DNA of 64,000 nt from Pseudomonas sp. ATCC PTA-122608. GTDB lineage: Bacteria > Pseudomonadota > Gammaproteobacteria > Pseudomonadales > Pseudomonadaceae. Made by a program: the position numbers and the translations under genes. The notes under the pieces were generated by a model that searched no databases, was not told the origin of the DNA, and was given only the letters and a program-made list of their open reading frames with translations. Below are positions 44,911 to 53,949 of this stretch, one piece after another (position 1 is the stretch's first letter; every line of letters begins with the position of its first letter). Location of the stretch: assembly GCF_001952855.1 (NCBI RefSeq), contig NZ_LPNO01000008.1, positions 62,001 to 126,000 on the forward strand, in the 5' to 3' direction.

Positions 44911-47034
44911 TTGAGCGTGAAGATTAGCTTCGACAATGAACTGGCAGTTGCCAGCATCCCGCTGGCCGATTGGGCTCCACCACTGGTCGAACACTTGGGA
45001 CGCTACTTTGACGTCAGCGAGGGCATAATTCGGCTGAACTACGCTCACCTGTCTGCTGAGAACACCAGTGTTACGTCCGATTGGCCATGGATGCCGCTAA
45101 ACAGTTGTCAGAACTTTGCGATTGAATTCGAGCACGCTGCACGGCAGGGGCCCATAGCACTGACCCTCGCAATCCTCGGGCACGGACCCACCGGGATCAA
45201 GGGTTCATCGTCCATCCTGGACGAGAATGCCTATGAATCTGCCGAGGAGGACTTTAGGAAGGAGGTAGTTCAAGGCGACTCCAGGGCCTTGCGCGAAACC
45301 ATCATGGCGGCAATTGCGCCCTGTGAGAAATGGGTGAGTTGGCTGCTTGATGTCCATTCATCTCACCGGTCTCGCTTTTTGGACGATCGGGAGATCATGG
45401 CGGCGCTGGTGACCAATACATCGAAGGATGATTGCATAGATGGCCTTCAGCTAGTCGCCCCCCGTAAGGGTCAGAATAGCTGGGCGTTCGAGCAGATGGT
45501 CGAGCAGCATTGGCAGAATGTACGTGACTACCTGGAGGCTCATATCGGCATGTCCTCGGGCTGTTCAGGTAGCAGAGTGCCTGATCTCGTTTTCTCACTG
45601 TTTGCGAGTTCGCCGAAGGTGCAGGCGTCCCGGTGGGCTTGCGAGCAGGTTCTTGATCGAGTCGATCCGACCGTCTTTCCTCGGCTTATCCAACATTGCC
45701 GCGCGATCGTGGCAGACGATGTGCGCAGCCTATTCCTGCGCTGGCATATCCTCCGGAAGACAGGGAAGAAAGACGAATTCAAAGAATGCGTTGCCAAAGC
45801 TTGCTCGACGCTTGCAACGTTAATGGCTGACACGATGCCCTCGGACCTCGCGCTTGCCGCAGCTTGGCACAAGATCGGAGACCCAGCGCGGTCCGACCAG
45901 CAAGGTGTTGCTGCAAGCCTCAGAGAATTGCCATCTGGGGCGTGGGACCGAGAGGCGCTTTGGAGTGAACTAGGTCCTGCCGCCCGCGAGGCCTGGCGGC
46001 AGGATCTGTTCGACCAGGTGAGGGGGGATCCAGAGCTGGCCCATGGTCTCCTCGATTTCGCCTGCCTATGGCTCGAGCAGGTGGCGTTTGCCGAAGTCGA
46101 GCCGGTGTTTCTGCGATTGATGGATGACGAGGATCACCTGGCTTTCGCGAACCGGCTCGCCAGCGCTGGTCCAAGGCAGTTGCAGCTGAGAGCCAAGGGG
46201 CTGGTGCGCTCTAGGCAGGGTGCGCTGGACCTGGAGGGGCCGGTGGGCCAAGGCGAGGATGCGACTGCGCTGCCCCGAGTCGGCGCGCAAACCTGGCTAT
46301 GCGACCCTTCCGTGGAGCGCGTTATCCATGGGGCACTCAGCCAGGTCGAGGAAGAGTATTGCCGCGAGTATTTGACGACCTGGGGAGAGGACGAGGAGGC
46401 CCATACGGCGCGCCTCCTGGCCCTTACGCAGGAGGCAGTTGGCAACGCGAGCCGCCAGTTGCGCCAACTCTCGGCCACGACGCGGGCGACGTATCCGAGC
46501 CTTTCGGTGAAAGTGCGCCAACCCAGCAAACGGGAGGAAGGGGCTAACACGCCTGCCGGGGCTCCACTGGGAGCGGACGTGTTGTTTCTGACCCGTATCG
46601 TGGACAAGGACGAAACGGTGATCCAGCGGGCCACTCTTGTGCAGGTGAAAAAACGCAGCGGCACTCAATCGGGGAGCCGTTTCAGTTCGACGATAGGCAT
46701 CAACCTGCAGCAATGCGAGGACATGCTCAAGCAATCAGAGCACGCCTACTACCTGTTCGCGACGCCGCCCTCGTCGCGCCCGACGCTCTGGGTTGCCCCG
46801 GCCCGGCTCGTGAGGAACTTGACTCAGCTGCACACGAGCAAAGCCTCGGTCGTGGCGATTCAGGTGCGGGACGCTAGCTGCTCCTATGCGGATTTCTTCC
46901 TGCACGACCTAGTTGGCCTGTGGGCTGGCGACGAACACGAGGACGTTGTCGCCATCGCCAACGGCGATCCCCGGCTTGGGCGGACGCCTCGCCACATCGT
47001 CGAGATCGAGGTTCGTCGTCAATCGGATGGATGA
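44911..47034 (+). CDS. Uncharacterised protein with C-terminal PD-(D/E)xK-like nuclease region
   Basis: 707 residues. The start is a TTG at 44911 with GGGAG about 7 bp upstream; a GTG two codons later is possible. Most of the chain (about residues 1-490) is helical and unrecognised, with repeats-like stretches rich in Trp/Leu. Near the C-terminus LGADVLFLTRI is followed by RATLVQVKKRSG (about 550-590), giving the D...QxK core of restriction-endonuclease-like folds. So it may be a nuclease with a large N-terminal sensing region, the reverse order of the 28500 protein. It stands alone, GC-rich, between a terminator and an endonuclease gene. A defence role is an inference. Confidence 0.65.
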   Translation: MSVKISFDNELAVASIPLADWAPPLVEHLGRYFDVSEGIIRLNYAHLSAENTSVTSDWPWMPLNSCQNFAIEFEHAARQGPIALTLAILGHGPTGIKGSSSILDENAYESAEEDFRKEVVQGDSRALRETIMAAIAPCEKWVSWLLDVHSSHRSRFLDDREIMAALVTNTSKDDCIDGLQLVAPRKGQNSWAFEQMVEQHWQNVRDYLEAHIGMSSGCSGSRVPDLVFSLFASSPKVQASRWACEQVLDRVDPTVFPRLIQHCRAIVADDVRSLFLRWHILRKTGKKDEFKECVAKACSTLATLMADTMPSDLALAAAWHKIGDPARSDQQGVAASLRELPSGAWDREALWSELGPAAREAWRQDLFDQVRGDPELAHGLLDFACLWLEQVAFAEVEPVFLRLMDDEDHLAFANRLASAGPRQLQLRAKGLVRSRQGALDLEGPVGQGEDATALPRVGAQTWLCDPSVERVIHGALSQVEEEYCREYLTTWGEDEEAHTARLLALTQEAVGNASRQLRQLSATTRATYPSLSVKVRQPSKREEGANTPAGAPLGADVLFLTRIVDKDETVIQRATLVQVKKRSGTQSGSRFSSTIGINLQQCEDMLKQSEHAYYLFATPPSSRPTLWVAPARLVRNLTQLHTSKASVVAIQVRDASCSYADFFLHDLVGLWAGDEHEDVVAIANGDPRLGRTPRHIVEIEVRRQSDG

Positions 47035-47609
47035 TCCCAGCAGTTCGCTGTGCTGCCACTACACTCCGCTCCGACTTCCACTGGGCCTAAGGGTTGCGGG
47101 GTGCGGTGTTGGAAATATTCATTTGTCACAATGTCCTTGTCGGAGCCGATCGGAAGCAAGCGTTCTGTACTGAGCGCCTTCTTAAGGTAGGAGATTCCAT
47201 AGCCCAGTCCAAGCGACCGAGTGGCCGGCTTCGGTTGCGCTTTGTCATTCGAACCGCTGCTTATCGAACTTCTTGTGATGGACGTGGCAATTACTCGGAC
47301 TGTCGGTGAGGAACGACTCAGTTCAGCATTCTCTGGACATTCAAATACGCAAAGTTACCTTTCGCTTTGGATCGATCTCTGCCCTTCACGAGGGCTGCAG
47401 TTGCCCGGTACCAGAGCATCAGGACAGCTGTTTTCGGCCATCAACAGTCAACCTCAGTGAAGACCACAGTATTCCGACTGAGACAGCTGATTACGGCCGC
47501 GTATCTCAAAAGTTTGGAATAGACGCGTTCATCTATTTCGCATTTGACGGAACCGAGATTCACCGAGTTGCCACTCATGGGCACATCTTTTCACCCTAGG
47601 AGTTACACC
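47035..47609. other. Gap before the endonuclease gene
   Basis: 575 bp with no supported gene; short plus-strand frames overlap each other and show no motifs. Mixed composition. The promoter of the endonuclease gene should lie near its right end. Confidence 0.4.
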
Positions 47610-48461
47610 ATGCAAGGACGTATAAAACTCAAGCATCTAGCGCTTTTGATGCTTCCCCTCATTGCTGCATGTACTACGCCAGATAGGATACCCGAGCCTA
47701 CGATCGAGCCACGCACCCAGCTTGTCGAAGGACGCCTATTCGATAACTGCTCGATGGGTTGTCCTTCCGGCGGAAGTCCTTTAACGCTGAACCGGCAGGC
47801 TTACACGCTGAACAACAACGGCTCGACCAAGTTTGCAAACTGGGTGTCGTACAAGATCACTAAAGATTCGCCGGCGAGCGGCCGCCCGCGTAACTGGAAG
47901 ACGGATCCGGATGTCCCTGTCGGCGAGACACTTGATCCCGTGGACTACAACGGCGCAAACGTTGCGCTAAAGATCGATCGCGGTCATCAGACGAACCTTG
48001 CCTCAATGGGGGGTGTTCCTGACTGGCAAACCCTGAACTACCTCTCCAACATCACCCCTCAGAAATCCGACCTCAACCAAGGACCCTGGGCTCGTCTTGA
48101 GGACCAGGAGAGGAATCTAAGTAAGGACGCAACTGTCGATGAGGTGTTCGTCGCCACCGGTCCGCTCTATGAGCACTTTATCGGCACGCTCCCAGGGACG
48201 AACAAGGTCCACACCATCCCGAGCGGGTATTGGAAGATCATTTTTGTAGGGCCCTCACCAGAAAACGGGATGTATGCCTCCTTTGTCATGAACCAAGAGA
48301 CTCCGCGCAACGCGAACTTCTGCGCTTACCAAGTGACTGTCGATCAGATCGAAGAAAGGTCGGGGCTCACGTTCTGGAGTGATCTACCGCTTCCAGTGCA
48401 GGCGACGCTAAAGAAGCAACAGGGTCAATTGCCAAGTCGCATGGGATGTATTGAACGTTGA
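47610..48461 (+). CDS. DNA/RNA non-specific endonuclease, lipoprotein form
   Basis: 283 residues. The ATG at 47610 has TAGGAG upstream and gives a lipoprotein signal ending LIAAC. The nuclease core is KIDRGHQTNLASMGG, a variant of the DRGH metal-binding motif, followed by YLSNITPQKSDLNQGPWARL with the Asn of the family. Such ICE-borne nucleases sit in the envelope; they may degrade incoming DNA or act on competitors. The start at 47544 in the same frame lacks a signal and is rejected. Confidence 0.85.
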   Translation: MQGRIKLKHLALLMLPLIAACTTPDRIPEPTIEPRTQLVEGRLFDNCSMGCPSGGSPLTLNRQAYTLNNNGSTKFANWVSYKITKDSPASGRPRNWKTDPDVPVGETLDPVDYNGANVALKIDRGHQTNLASMGGVPDWQTLNYLSNITPQKSDLNQGPWARLEDQERNLSKDATVDEVFVATGPLYEHFIGTLPGTNKVHTIPSGYWKIIFVGPSPENGMYASFVMNQETPRNANFCAYQVTVDQIEERSGLTFWSDLPLPVQATLKKQQGQLPSRMGCIER

Positions 48462-48550
48462 GGCTATTTTGCTCGGGCTGCTGATGCTGGCGGCGTTTCT
48501 TTAGTAATTTTGCGACTGTAAGTGAATTGGATATAGGCAGTCTTTAGCTC

Positions 48551-48943
48551 TTACAAACCTGCTATTTGAAAGGGATGCCAGCCGCCGTTTCTCAACTTAC
48601 GTTGCACCATTTCTCGATAGGTCTGAGGAGAGGGTGGATGCTTTCTGTTGTGTCGGCGCTGGTTGCACACTTTGCAGGCGGCAGCGATGTTAGAACCACG
48701 ATCGTTGCCGTCGTCCTGTTTTGCCACGAGATGCTCGGCTGTGCACTTCATGAGCTCGGCTTGCGCGATTGAGCAGCCGTACAGCTTTGCGTAGCGAGGT
48801 GCTGAGCTGACCCACATTGGATAGTCGCAATAGCAACAGCGACCATCCTGGCGGTAGTACGCATACGAGCGAGATTTGGCAAGTAATGTGGGCACCGATA
48901 GCTTCCTGATGGCGAGGCAAATCTGTTGCTGCATCCTTCGCAA
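48551..48943 (-). CDS. HNH endonuclease family protein
   Basis: 130 residues with a zinc-type HNH fold: CCYCDYPMW, KCTAEHLVAKQDDG (catalytic His) and IAAACKVCNQRRHNRKHP. It is small and lacks other domains, like the orphan HNH proteins common on mobile elements. An ATG three codons into the frame is an alternative start. Nothing adjacent suggests an operon partner. Confidence 0.82.
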   Translation of the reverse strand: MRRMQQQICLAIRKLSVPTLLAKSRSYAYYRQDGRCCYCDYPMWVSSAPRYAKLYGCSIAQAELMKCTAEHLVAKQDDGNDRGSNIAAACKVCNQRRHNRKHPPSPQTYREMVQRKLRNGGWHPFQIAGL

Positions 48944-49058
48944 CCTGTGGGGGAGGCCAGTTCATAAGCGACAATGAAAAATCAGGAGTACCCCTCAATG
49001 CGCTAACAGAGCGCAGAGAGGGGGATGAGCCACAGATGGAATGCGGCGATGTGATGAA

Positions 49059-49697
49059 TCAGTACTCGGAAGGTAGAAGCAAGGTGGTGACGCTTCTGTC
49101 CCTCTCTGTGATGATCCAAAGCTTGCGTTCCTGCCCAGCTTCTATCTCGTAGGACGAGAACAGGCGTTCACCGTACTGAAGCGCCTGCTCATTGCTCAGC
49201 TTGTCCTGGTCGCACAAATCTCCCCAATCACCGAGAAGGTGACGGTTGAGATAAGGGTGCACATCCAACAGTCCCTGTTCGATGAGCGAATGTACGCCAT
49301 TGGTCATCATCATTAGGCCTGGCTCAAAAAAGACGTCAGGTACCTTCAAGTCCAGAGATGAGCTTTCACGCCGAAGTACGATACTTAGCGTGGATGGTTG
49401 ATCCGCTACGTGCTCCACGATCAACCGTAACTCCAGCCAGTGTCGATCGACCCGATCACCGCTAGGTAGAAAACGGTACAGCCCAAACTCATAGAACGGC
49501 TCCACCGCGTCCACTTTTTCGGTCCTGTACATAAGGCATGCATACGCGGCCTGAAGGGTTTCGCCTAAGCGGTTTCCTAGGTCACCAAGGCTCGCAGGCT
49601 GCTCTAGATAAACCGCTTCGTGCCAGGCGTCTTGCGAGAAGATGACTGGCAACTGAAGCAGCTTGGATTGAAGCGAGGTGAGATTTTCGATTTTCAT
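49059..49697 (-). CDS. Conserved mobile-element protein, unknown function
   Basis: 212 residues, soluble. The C-terminal part (HLLGDWGDLCDQDKLSNEQA, then ERKLWIITERDRSVTTLLLP) is a plasmid and ICE hallmark segment often seen attached to unrelated annotations. The ATG at 49697 is preferred over the frame start at 49784 because a conserved-looking leader hairpin (49737-49766) lies upstream. Function unknown to me. Confidence 0.72.
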   Translation of the reverse strand: MKIENLTSLQSKLLQLPVIFSQDAWHEAVYLEQPASLGDLGNRLGETLQAAYACLMYRTEKVDAVEPFYEFGLYRFLPSGDRVDRHWLELRLIVEHVADQPSTLSIVLRRESSSLDLKVPDVFFEPGLMMMTNGVHSLIEQGLLDVHPYLNRHLLGDWGDLCDQDKLSNEQALQYGERLFSSYEIEAGQERKLWIITERDRSVTTLLLPSEY

Positions 49698-49736
49698 GTG
49701 TCTCTCCGAAAAACGCCCAAAACGGAGAGACACGTC

Positions 49737-49766
49737 GCCCAAACGGGGAGTGTTCCCCGCATGGGC
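49737..49766 (-). promoter_or_regulatory. Leader hairpin, copy 1
   Basis: Two nested stems: GCCCA (49737-49741) with TGGGC (49762-49766), and CGGGGA (49744-49749) with TCCCCG (49754-49759), loop GTGT. It is 40-69 bp upstream of the start at 49697 and resembles the leader at 54569-54596 in sequence, and that at 50270-50301 in layout. Confidence 0.6.
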
Positions 49767-49861
49767 TGAATAGGTTTGAATCAAGATGTGGACAATGTCG
49801 ACATCTAGTAGCTAGTAGGCCGCAGGATGGGTACTGCTGGCTGAGAGGGTGCAGCTATAAA

Positions 49862-50236
49862 TCAGGACGCAATGACTTTTCCGTAAACCTCATAAAGATT
49901 TTTTAGGATGGGGAAGCCGAAGCAAATGACCAAGAGCCAAAACTGCCAGCGAAGTACTGTGATGTTTGACTCAAGTTTTGAAACGGCACCGTGGAATTGG
50001 CTTGCTTGCCGTTCGATCAATGTACGTAGATCTGCACCTTGCTCTTTTATAAGTGCCGTGAGATCGGTACGAAGTCCTGAGATTGAGCCCTCAAGATGCG
50101 ATTCGGTTCGCTCTAGGTCAGATTTTGATGCGAAATGTTTCACGTCGTCCTCCCAAGCATCTACAACAGCTTTAGCTTTGTTATTTGGCACACTGATAGA
50201 AGTCAGTGCGTCATAAAGGGCTAGCGATAGTTTCAT
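49862..50236 (-). CDS. Membrane-anchored coiled-coil protein, DUF1640-like
   Basis: 124 residues. A coiled coil (about 35-90, with KSDLERTESHLEGSISGLRT) ends in a C-terminal membrane segment (WQFWLLVICFGFPILKNLYE). This is the layout of DUF1640/CCDC90-like proteins found on bacterial mobile elements. The ATG at 50236 follows a nested hairpin leader; the longer frame to 50341 passes through that hairpin. Function not known. Confidence 0.75.
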   Translation of the reverse strand: MKLSLALYDALTSISVPNNKAKAVVDAWEDDVKHFASKSDLERTESHLEGSISGLRTDLTALIKEQGADLRTLIERQASQFHGAVSKLESNITVLRWQFWLLVICFGFPILKNLYEVYGKVIAS

Positions 50237-50269
50237 CGTGTCTCCTGCGGTTGGCAAGCGACGCAGAGT

Positions 50270-50301
50270 CCCACCTGACGGTAGGCTCCCGTCACTGTGG
50301 G
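50270..50301 (-). promoter_or_regulatory. Leader hairpin, copy 2
   Basis: CCCAC (50270-50274) with GTGGG (50297-50301) encloses TGACGG (50276-50281) with CCGTCA (50289-50294). It lies 34-65 bp upstream of the start at 50236, the same distance and layout as the other two leader hairpins. Confidence 0.55.
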
Positions 50302-50712
50302 GTGGATGCATTCCGTCGGCGAGCGTATCGACGATGCCCACGCTTCCGAATGCGTTGTGAGCTTTAACTGATCAATGCGTCAAAGCGCATCGTGGCCTTC
50401 TGGATCATGGTCACCTTGAAAGGTGCTGTCGACAACAGCTAACCAGATCAAATAATCGGCTGAAACGTTGCGATGATCCAGTCGGACGTTTCCTGAAATC
50501 CTGTAGGCTCTGTAGGCTGTTTCTGGTGCATCTTGAACGCTTTAGACGACTCAATGAGCGAGGAGAAGGCCGCATTCAGTCATAGATGGATTACGCTGCC
50601 GACTCATAAGCTCAAAAGTGCTTCTGTGAAGACTTGGAACGCCACCATCTTCGCGTGTTAAGTCCGAACGCTTATCGTCTTCAGATGAATGCGAAATGCA
50701 GCGCAGTGAATT
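50302..50712. other. Gap upstream of the coiled-coil gene
   Basis: 411 bp with no supported gene, apart from the leader and likely promoter of the coiled-coil protein at its left end. No strong repeat or terminator seen. Confidence 0.4.
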
Positions 50713-51207
50713 TCACTTCTTCCAGTTTGATAGCTCGCTAGGGTCTGCTATTTCATTATGGACCTTCCGAGGCAGGTGGGGGGACTCCTCGGCTAATGTA
50801 TCGAGTCGTGTACGTATTTTGTCTAGTAGTTCTTGTGTTATGGAATCGTTCGTTCCTAGCTGTTCAAGCTCCCGTCCTGCCGAGTTGTATTTTGAACCGG
50901 CAGATCGATGCTTTTCCGCTTTGTCCTGATAACCCATTGTCGCAGAAAGGGCGGCGAGAACAGCGGCTACCAAACTAAAAGCACCTAAGAAAATCCTCAA
51001 GCATAAACTCGGTTCATTTTGCAAAGTAGCAAACACAGTCGTACCTATTATCGTTGAAAATACAGCTGCTAGGCCGGTTAGATTTACATTCATCTTGGAG
51101 TAGCGTTCAGCTGTTTTATAGTGCCCGACCGCCACGGTGCTACAACGCGTGTACCATTTTTCCAACAACGCTTCTGGGCTTTCTGGTAGTTCAAGATCTG
51201 GTGGCAT
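50713..51207 (-). CDS. SLATT-domain 2TM membrane protein
   Basis: 164 residues with the SLATT layout: an N-terminal helix (LEKWYTRCSTVAVGHYKTAE), two adjacent membrane segments (NLTGLAAVFSTIIGTTVFAT and IFLGAFSLVAAVLAALSATM) and a C-terminal helical region (KHRSAGSKYNSAGRELEQLG). In established CBASS and SLOG systems, SLATT proteins are membrane-disrupting effectors paired with a nucleotide sensor. No cyclase or SLOG gene is visible next to it, so it is an orphan effector or works with an unrecognised partner. Confidence 0.8.
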   Translation of the reverse strand: MPPDLELPESPEALLEKWYTRCSTVAVGHYKTAERYSKMNVNLTGLAAVFSTIIGTTVFATLQNEPSLCLRIFLGAFSLVAAVLAALSATMGYQDKAEKHRSAGSKYNSAGRELEQLGTNDSITQELLDKIRTRLDTLAEESPHLPRKVHNEIADPSELSNWKK

Positions 51208-51422
51208 GGAGTCATCCTTAAAAATATGAGGTCAGCAACCTGGCTAAATCGATAGCTGGCGTGACTACGCATGATATTTCTGGCGTAGCACGCTTTAGAG
51301 TCAAGGTGTAAGGCCATCAAACAAATACCTTAGAGTCGGTTTCTTCCGTGACTGGCATGTATTATTGCCCTAGCATATTAATTACGCCAACCGCGATTGA
51401 CCTCAACACAAGGAAACCTTCA

Positions 51423-51788
51423 ATGTCTCGTCTAGTGGAATACCGTAAGCTCGAACGACAACTGGCGGCTCAGCTCGCAGAGCTTGAGTCCATGAAAAGC
51501 GATTCTGTCCTGAAAAAGGAAATCGAGTTCGAGAAGAAGCTCCGTGCTCTGCTGGGTGAGTACGGTTTTAGCTTGAGAGACGTAATCAATATCCTTGATC
51601 CTCAAGCTGGTCGCCGTGCAGCGGTGGCTAAGCCGGTAACGGCTACCCGTAAAGCACGTCAGTTGAAGGTGTACAAAAACCCTCACACGGGCGAAGTGGT
51701 GGAGACCAAAGGCGGCAACCACAAGACCTTGAAGGAATGGAAATCCGAGCACGGTTCAGACACCGTTGAGTCCTGGCTGTCGAAGTGA
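51423..51788 (+). CDS. MvaT/MvaU-family H-NS-like silencer
   Basis: 121 residues. The N-terminal oligomerisation coiled coil (MSRLVEYRKLERQLAAQLAE) and the C-terminal DNA-binding part (LKVYKNPHTGEVVETKGGNH and KEWKSEHGSDTVESWL) are typical of the MvaT family of Pseudomonas. These proteins silence AT-rich horizontally acquired DNA. Carried by an ICE, it could mask AT-rich cargo such as the retron and so lower the cost to the host. The ATG at 51423 gives the family N-terminus. A strong terminator follows. Confidence 0.9.
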   Translation: MSRLVEYRKLERQLAAQLAELESMKSDSVLKKEIEFEKKLRALLGEYGFSLRDVINILDPQAGRRAAVAKPVTATRKARQLKVYKNPHTGEVVETKGGNHKTLKEWKSEHGSDTVESWLSK

Positions 51789-51809
51789 GATCAATGGCTT
51801 GCCAACATA

Positions 51810-51839
51810 AGGGCCCTCGATGGGCCCTTTGTTTTTTTG
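51810..51839 (+). terminator. Rho-independent terminator after mvaT-like gene
   Basis: AAGGGCCC (51810-51817) and GGGCCCTT (51823-51830) form an 8-bp stem with a 5-base loop, followed by a T-rich run (TGTTTTTTT). Confidence 0.85.
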
Positions 51840-51957
51840 GATTCCACGGCTTGATAGGGGCCGCCTCCTTTTTGAGACACTTCGTACAGCGTCCTGGACA
51901 GGCACTCAGTACATTGAATTCCACCTAAATCGTGTATTTTCTGCCTACACATACCCA

Positions 51958-52494
51958 ATGAGTCAGCCTCACTCCATGCCAAAAAATCAAATCGACATCG
52001 ACATAAAGCCTGTTCAGCCTGCGGAGGTGGATGAGGTGATCGAATACGTTATGGGGGCCCGGGCGCAGATTTTTCCAACGCTGAACCAAGCGGCATTGCC
52101 ACCTGATCTCGCAGGATTCAACGAGGCGTATTTAGATCCAGGAAAGGGGCAATTTCTGGTAGCTCGTAAGGGCACCGAGATTGTCGCGACCATTGGCTAC
52201 CTAACTTACGATCACCGTTTTCCTCAACTCGACTACTCGGGCCTCAAGGTCGTCGAAGTGGTGCGCTTGTTCGTGAGTCCAGATCAACGAGGCCTGGGAC
52301 TCGCCGCGAAGCTGTATGAGTCTCTGAGGACACTAGCCGTCGCCGGTGGCATTGACGTGCTGTACCTCCATACCCACCCCTTTCTCCCGGGTGCGATTAG
52401 CTTCTGGCAAAAGCACGGGTTCGAGACGGTGGATGTGGAAGACGATCCGTACTGGCAGACAACGCATATGCAGAGCTTTGTGCCGAAAGACTGA
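51958..52494 (+). CDS. GNAT family N-acetyltransferase
   Basis: 178 residues. The acetyl-CoA binding motif is VVRLFVSPDQRGLGLAAKLY, preceded by FLVARKGTEIVATIGYL and followed by FLPGAISFWQKHGFETVDVE. The ATG at 51958 (MSQPHSMPKNQ) is chosen; the longer frame would start inside the mvaT terminator. The substrate is unknown. Confidence 0.85.
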   Translation: MSQPHSMPKNQIDIDIKPVQPAEVDEVIEYVMGARAQIFPTLNQAALPPDLAGFNEAYLDPGKGQFLVARKGTEIVATIGYLTYDHRFPQLDYSGLKVVEVVRLFVSPDQRGLGLAAKLYESLRTLAVAGGIDVLYLHTHPFLPGAISFWQKHGFETVDVEDDPYWQTTHMQSFVPKD

Positions 52495-52580
52495 ATCAGC
52501 ACCTATTGAAAAAGTGCGTTCAGGTCTCTTACCCACCGCAAGGTTCAGTGCCCCATAACTCGGCTCCTAGGCAGTGACCC

Positions 52581-53318
52581 TCAGGCTTTTGCCTCGCTCT
52601 TAAAGATACTGAATGCGCTTGCCACCACTCTTGGTACCTGCCCATTTCCAAGGGCTTTAATCCGGTCCACCCGCTGGGCCAGCCCATCAACCACTCGACC
52701 CACTCCGGGTTCAGTTGGCCACCGTCTGACGCCATCACCGCATGGTCCAGTCTGTCTCTCGTTCGATCCCTGCCACACTTGCGCTTCAGCGACTTGGGTG
52801 ATGATCCCTTGGCCATACTCGCTGTTGGGGTAGGCCAGTAGCCAGATCCTGTCACGCTTATGGGGCGCACCGCATTCACTCGCTGATACACGACACCACT
52901 GCGCGTCATACCCCATTTTGGCAAGATCACCGAGGACCAGGGCAAGGCCTCGTGTAACGAGCATTGGGGAGTTTTCCAGCCACACATACGTGGGTCGAAC
53001 CTCGTCGACGATTCTTGCCATTTCTTTCCATAGGCCTGATCGAGCCCCCTCGATGCCGGCGCCTCGGCCTTGAATGGAGATGTCCTGGCAGGGAAACCCG
53101 CCAGATACCACATCAACAATGCCTCGCCACGGTCTACCGTTAAAACTGCACACGTCAGACCAAATCGGGAAAGCCGGCTGGGCTCTATCGTTTTGTCGTT
53201 GCGCGAGAACTTGTGCGGCGTAGGCATCACACTCAACGGCGCAGACGGTGCGCCATCCCATGAGTTGGCCACCGAGTATTCCTCCACCAGCACCTGAGAA
53301 AAGAGCCAGCTCATTCAT
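52581..53318 (-). CDS. DNA (cytosine-5) methyltransferase
   Basis: 245 residues, with all core motifs of C5-methyltransferases: LALFSGAGGGILGG (I), SGGFPCQDISIQGRGAG (IV, catalytic Cys), WLENSPMLV (VI), APHKRDRIWLLAYPNS (VIII) and IKALGNGQVP (X). It is short, and the target-recognition part between VIII and X is only about 45 residues. No cognate restriction nuclease lies beside it, so it is an orphan, useful for shielding the ICE from host restriction. The start at 53318 gives motif I at the N-terminus. Confidence 0.9.
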   Translation of the reverse strand: MNELALFSGAGGGILGGQLMGWRTVCAVECDAYAAQVLAQRQNDRAQPAFPIWSDVCSFNGRPWRGIVDVVSGGFPCQDISIQGRGAGIEGARSGLWKEMARIVDEVRPTYVWLENSPMLVTRGLALVLGDLAKMGYDAQWCRVSASECGAPHKRDRIWLLAYPNSEYGQGIITQVAEAQVWQGSNERQTGPCGDGVRRWPTEPGVGRVVDGLAQRVDRIKALGNGQVPRVVASAFSIFKSEAKA

Positions 53319-53448
53319 CCTTGATCCTGAACGTTGAGCCCGCTTAAAAGCTGAGCCCGTCGATGAAGGGAGAATTCCTGAGTGATGTCGACGGTTCTGT
53401 ATCTGCGTGATGAAAAACGGGCGCCCGGGGAGGGCGCCTTGGTTGATT

Positions 53449-53949
53449 TTAGAGCCAGCCATACTCCGCCAGTGAGAGCGGGGTACCTTCGGCGATGATG
53501 AAGTGGTCCAACATCCTGACCTCGACGAGCTCCAGCGACTCCTTGAGGCAGGCCGTGAGTCGTTTATCCGCTAGGCTGGGTTTGTGACATCCCGAGGGAT
53601 GGTTGTGAGCGATGATGATTGCAGCGGCGTTATGCACTAAAGCGCGCTTAATAACCTGCCTTGGATGGATGACCGCGCTACTGATACTCCCGTGAAAGAG
53701 CACCTCATATTTAATAAACCTGTGCACACTGTCCAGATAGATCACCGCAAAGACTTCGTGATCCATCGCCGCAAGCTGCAGCTTCAGGTAGTTGCGCACC
53801 TCATGTGGCGCCTCAAGCTTTGGCCCTCGGGTAAAAAGCCGCACGTCGAGGATCTGTAGGGCGGTATGAATCAAATGATCTTCGTCCTCACGACTGGTGA
53901 TTTCGGGTAGGAGAGTAGCGCTAGCGCTCAAGGCGTTGGTGTAACTCAT
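53449..53949 (-). CDS. RadC/JAB-domain protein of mobile-element type
   Basis: 166 residues. The JAMM metalloprotease-like motif is intact: [20 protein letters not shown]. Only the JAB domain and a short lead are present, without the helix-hairpin-helix of chromosomal RadC. Such short copies are standard ICE and plasmid cargo, with no established function in repair. The start at 53949 overlaps the stop of the ICE replication-type gene by 4 bp. Confidence 0.88.
   Translation of the reverse strand: MSYTNALSASATLLPEITSREDEDHLIHTALQILDVRLFTRGPKLEAPHEVRNYLKLQLAAMDHEVFAVIYLDSVHRFIKYEVLFHGSISSAVIHPRQVIKRALVHNAAAIIIAHNHPSGCHKPSLADKRLTACLKESLELVEVRMLDHFIIAEGTPLSLAEYGWL

Noticed and set aside
52529..53314. 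Alternative minus-strand frame of 261 codons over the methyltransferase
   Set aside because: It is out of frame with the methyltransferase, whose core motifs I, IV, VI, VIII and X are all in the 52581-53318 frame.
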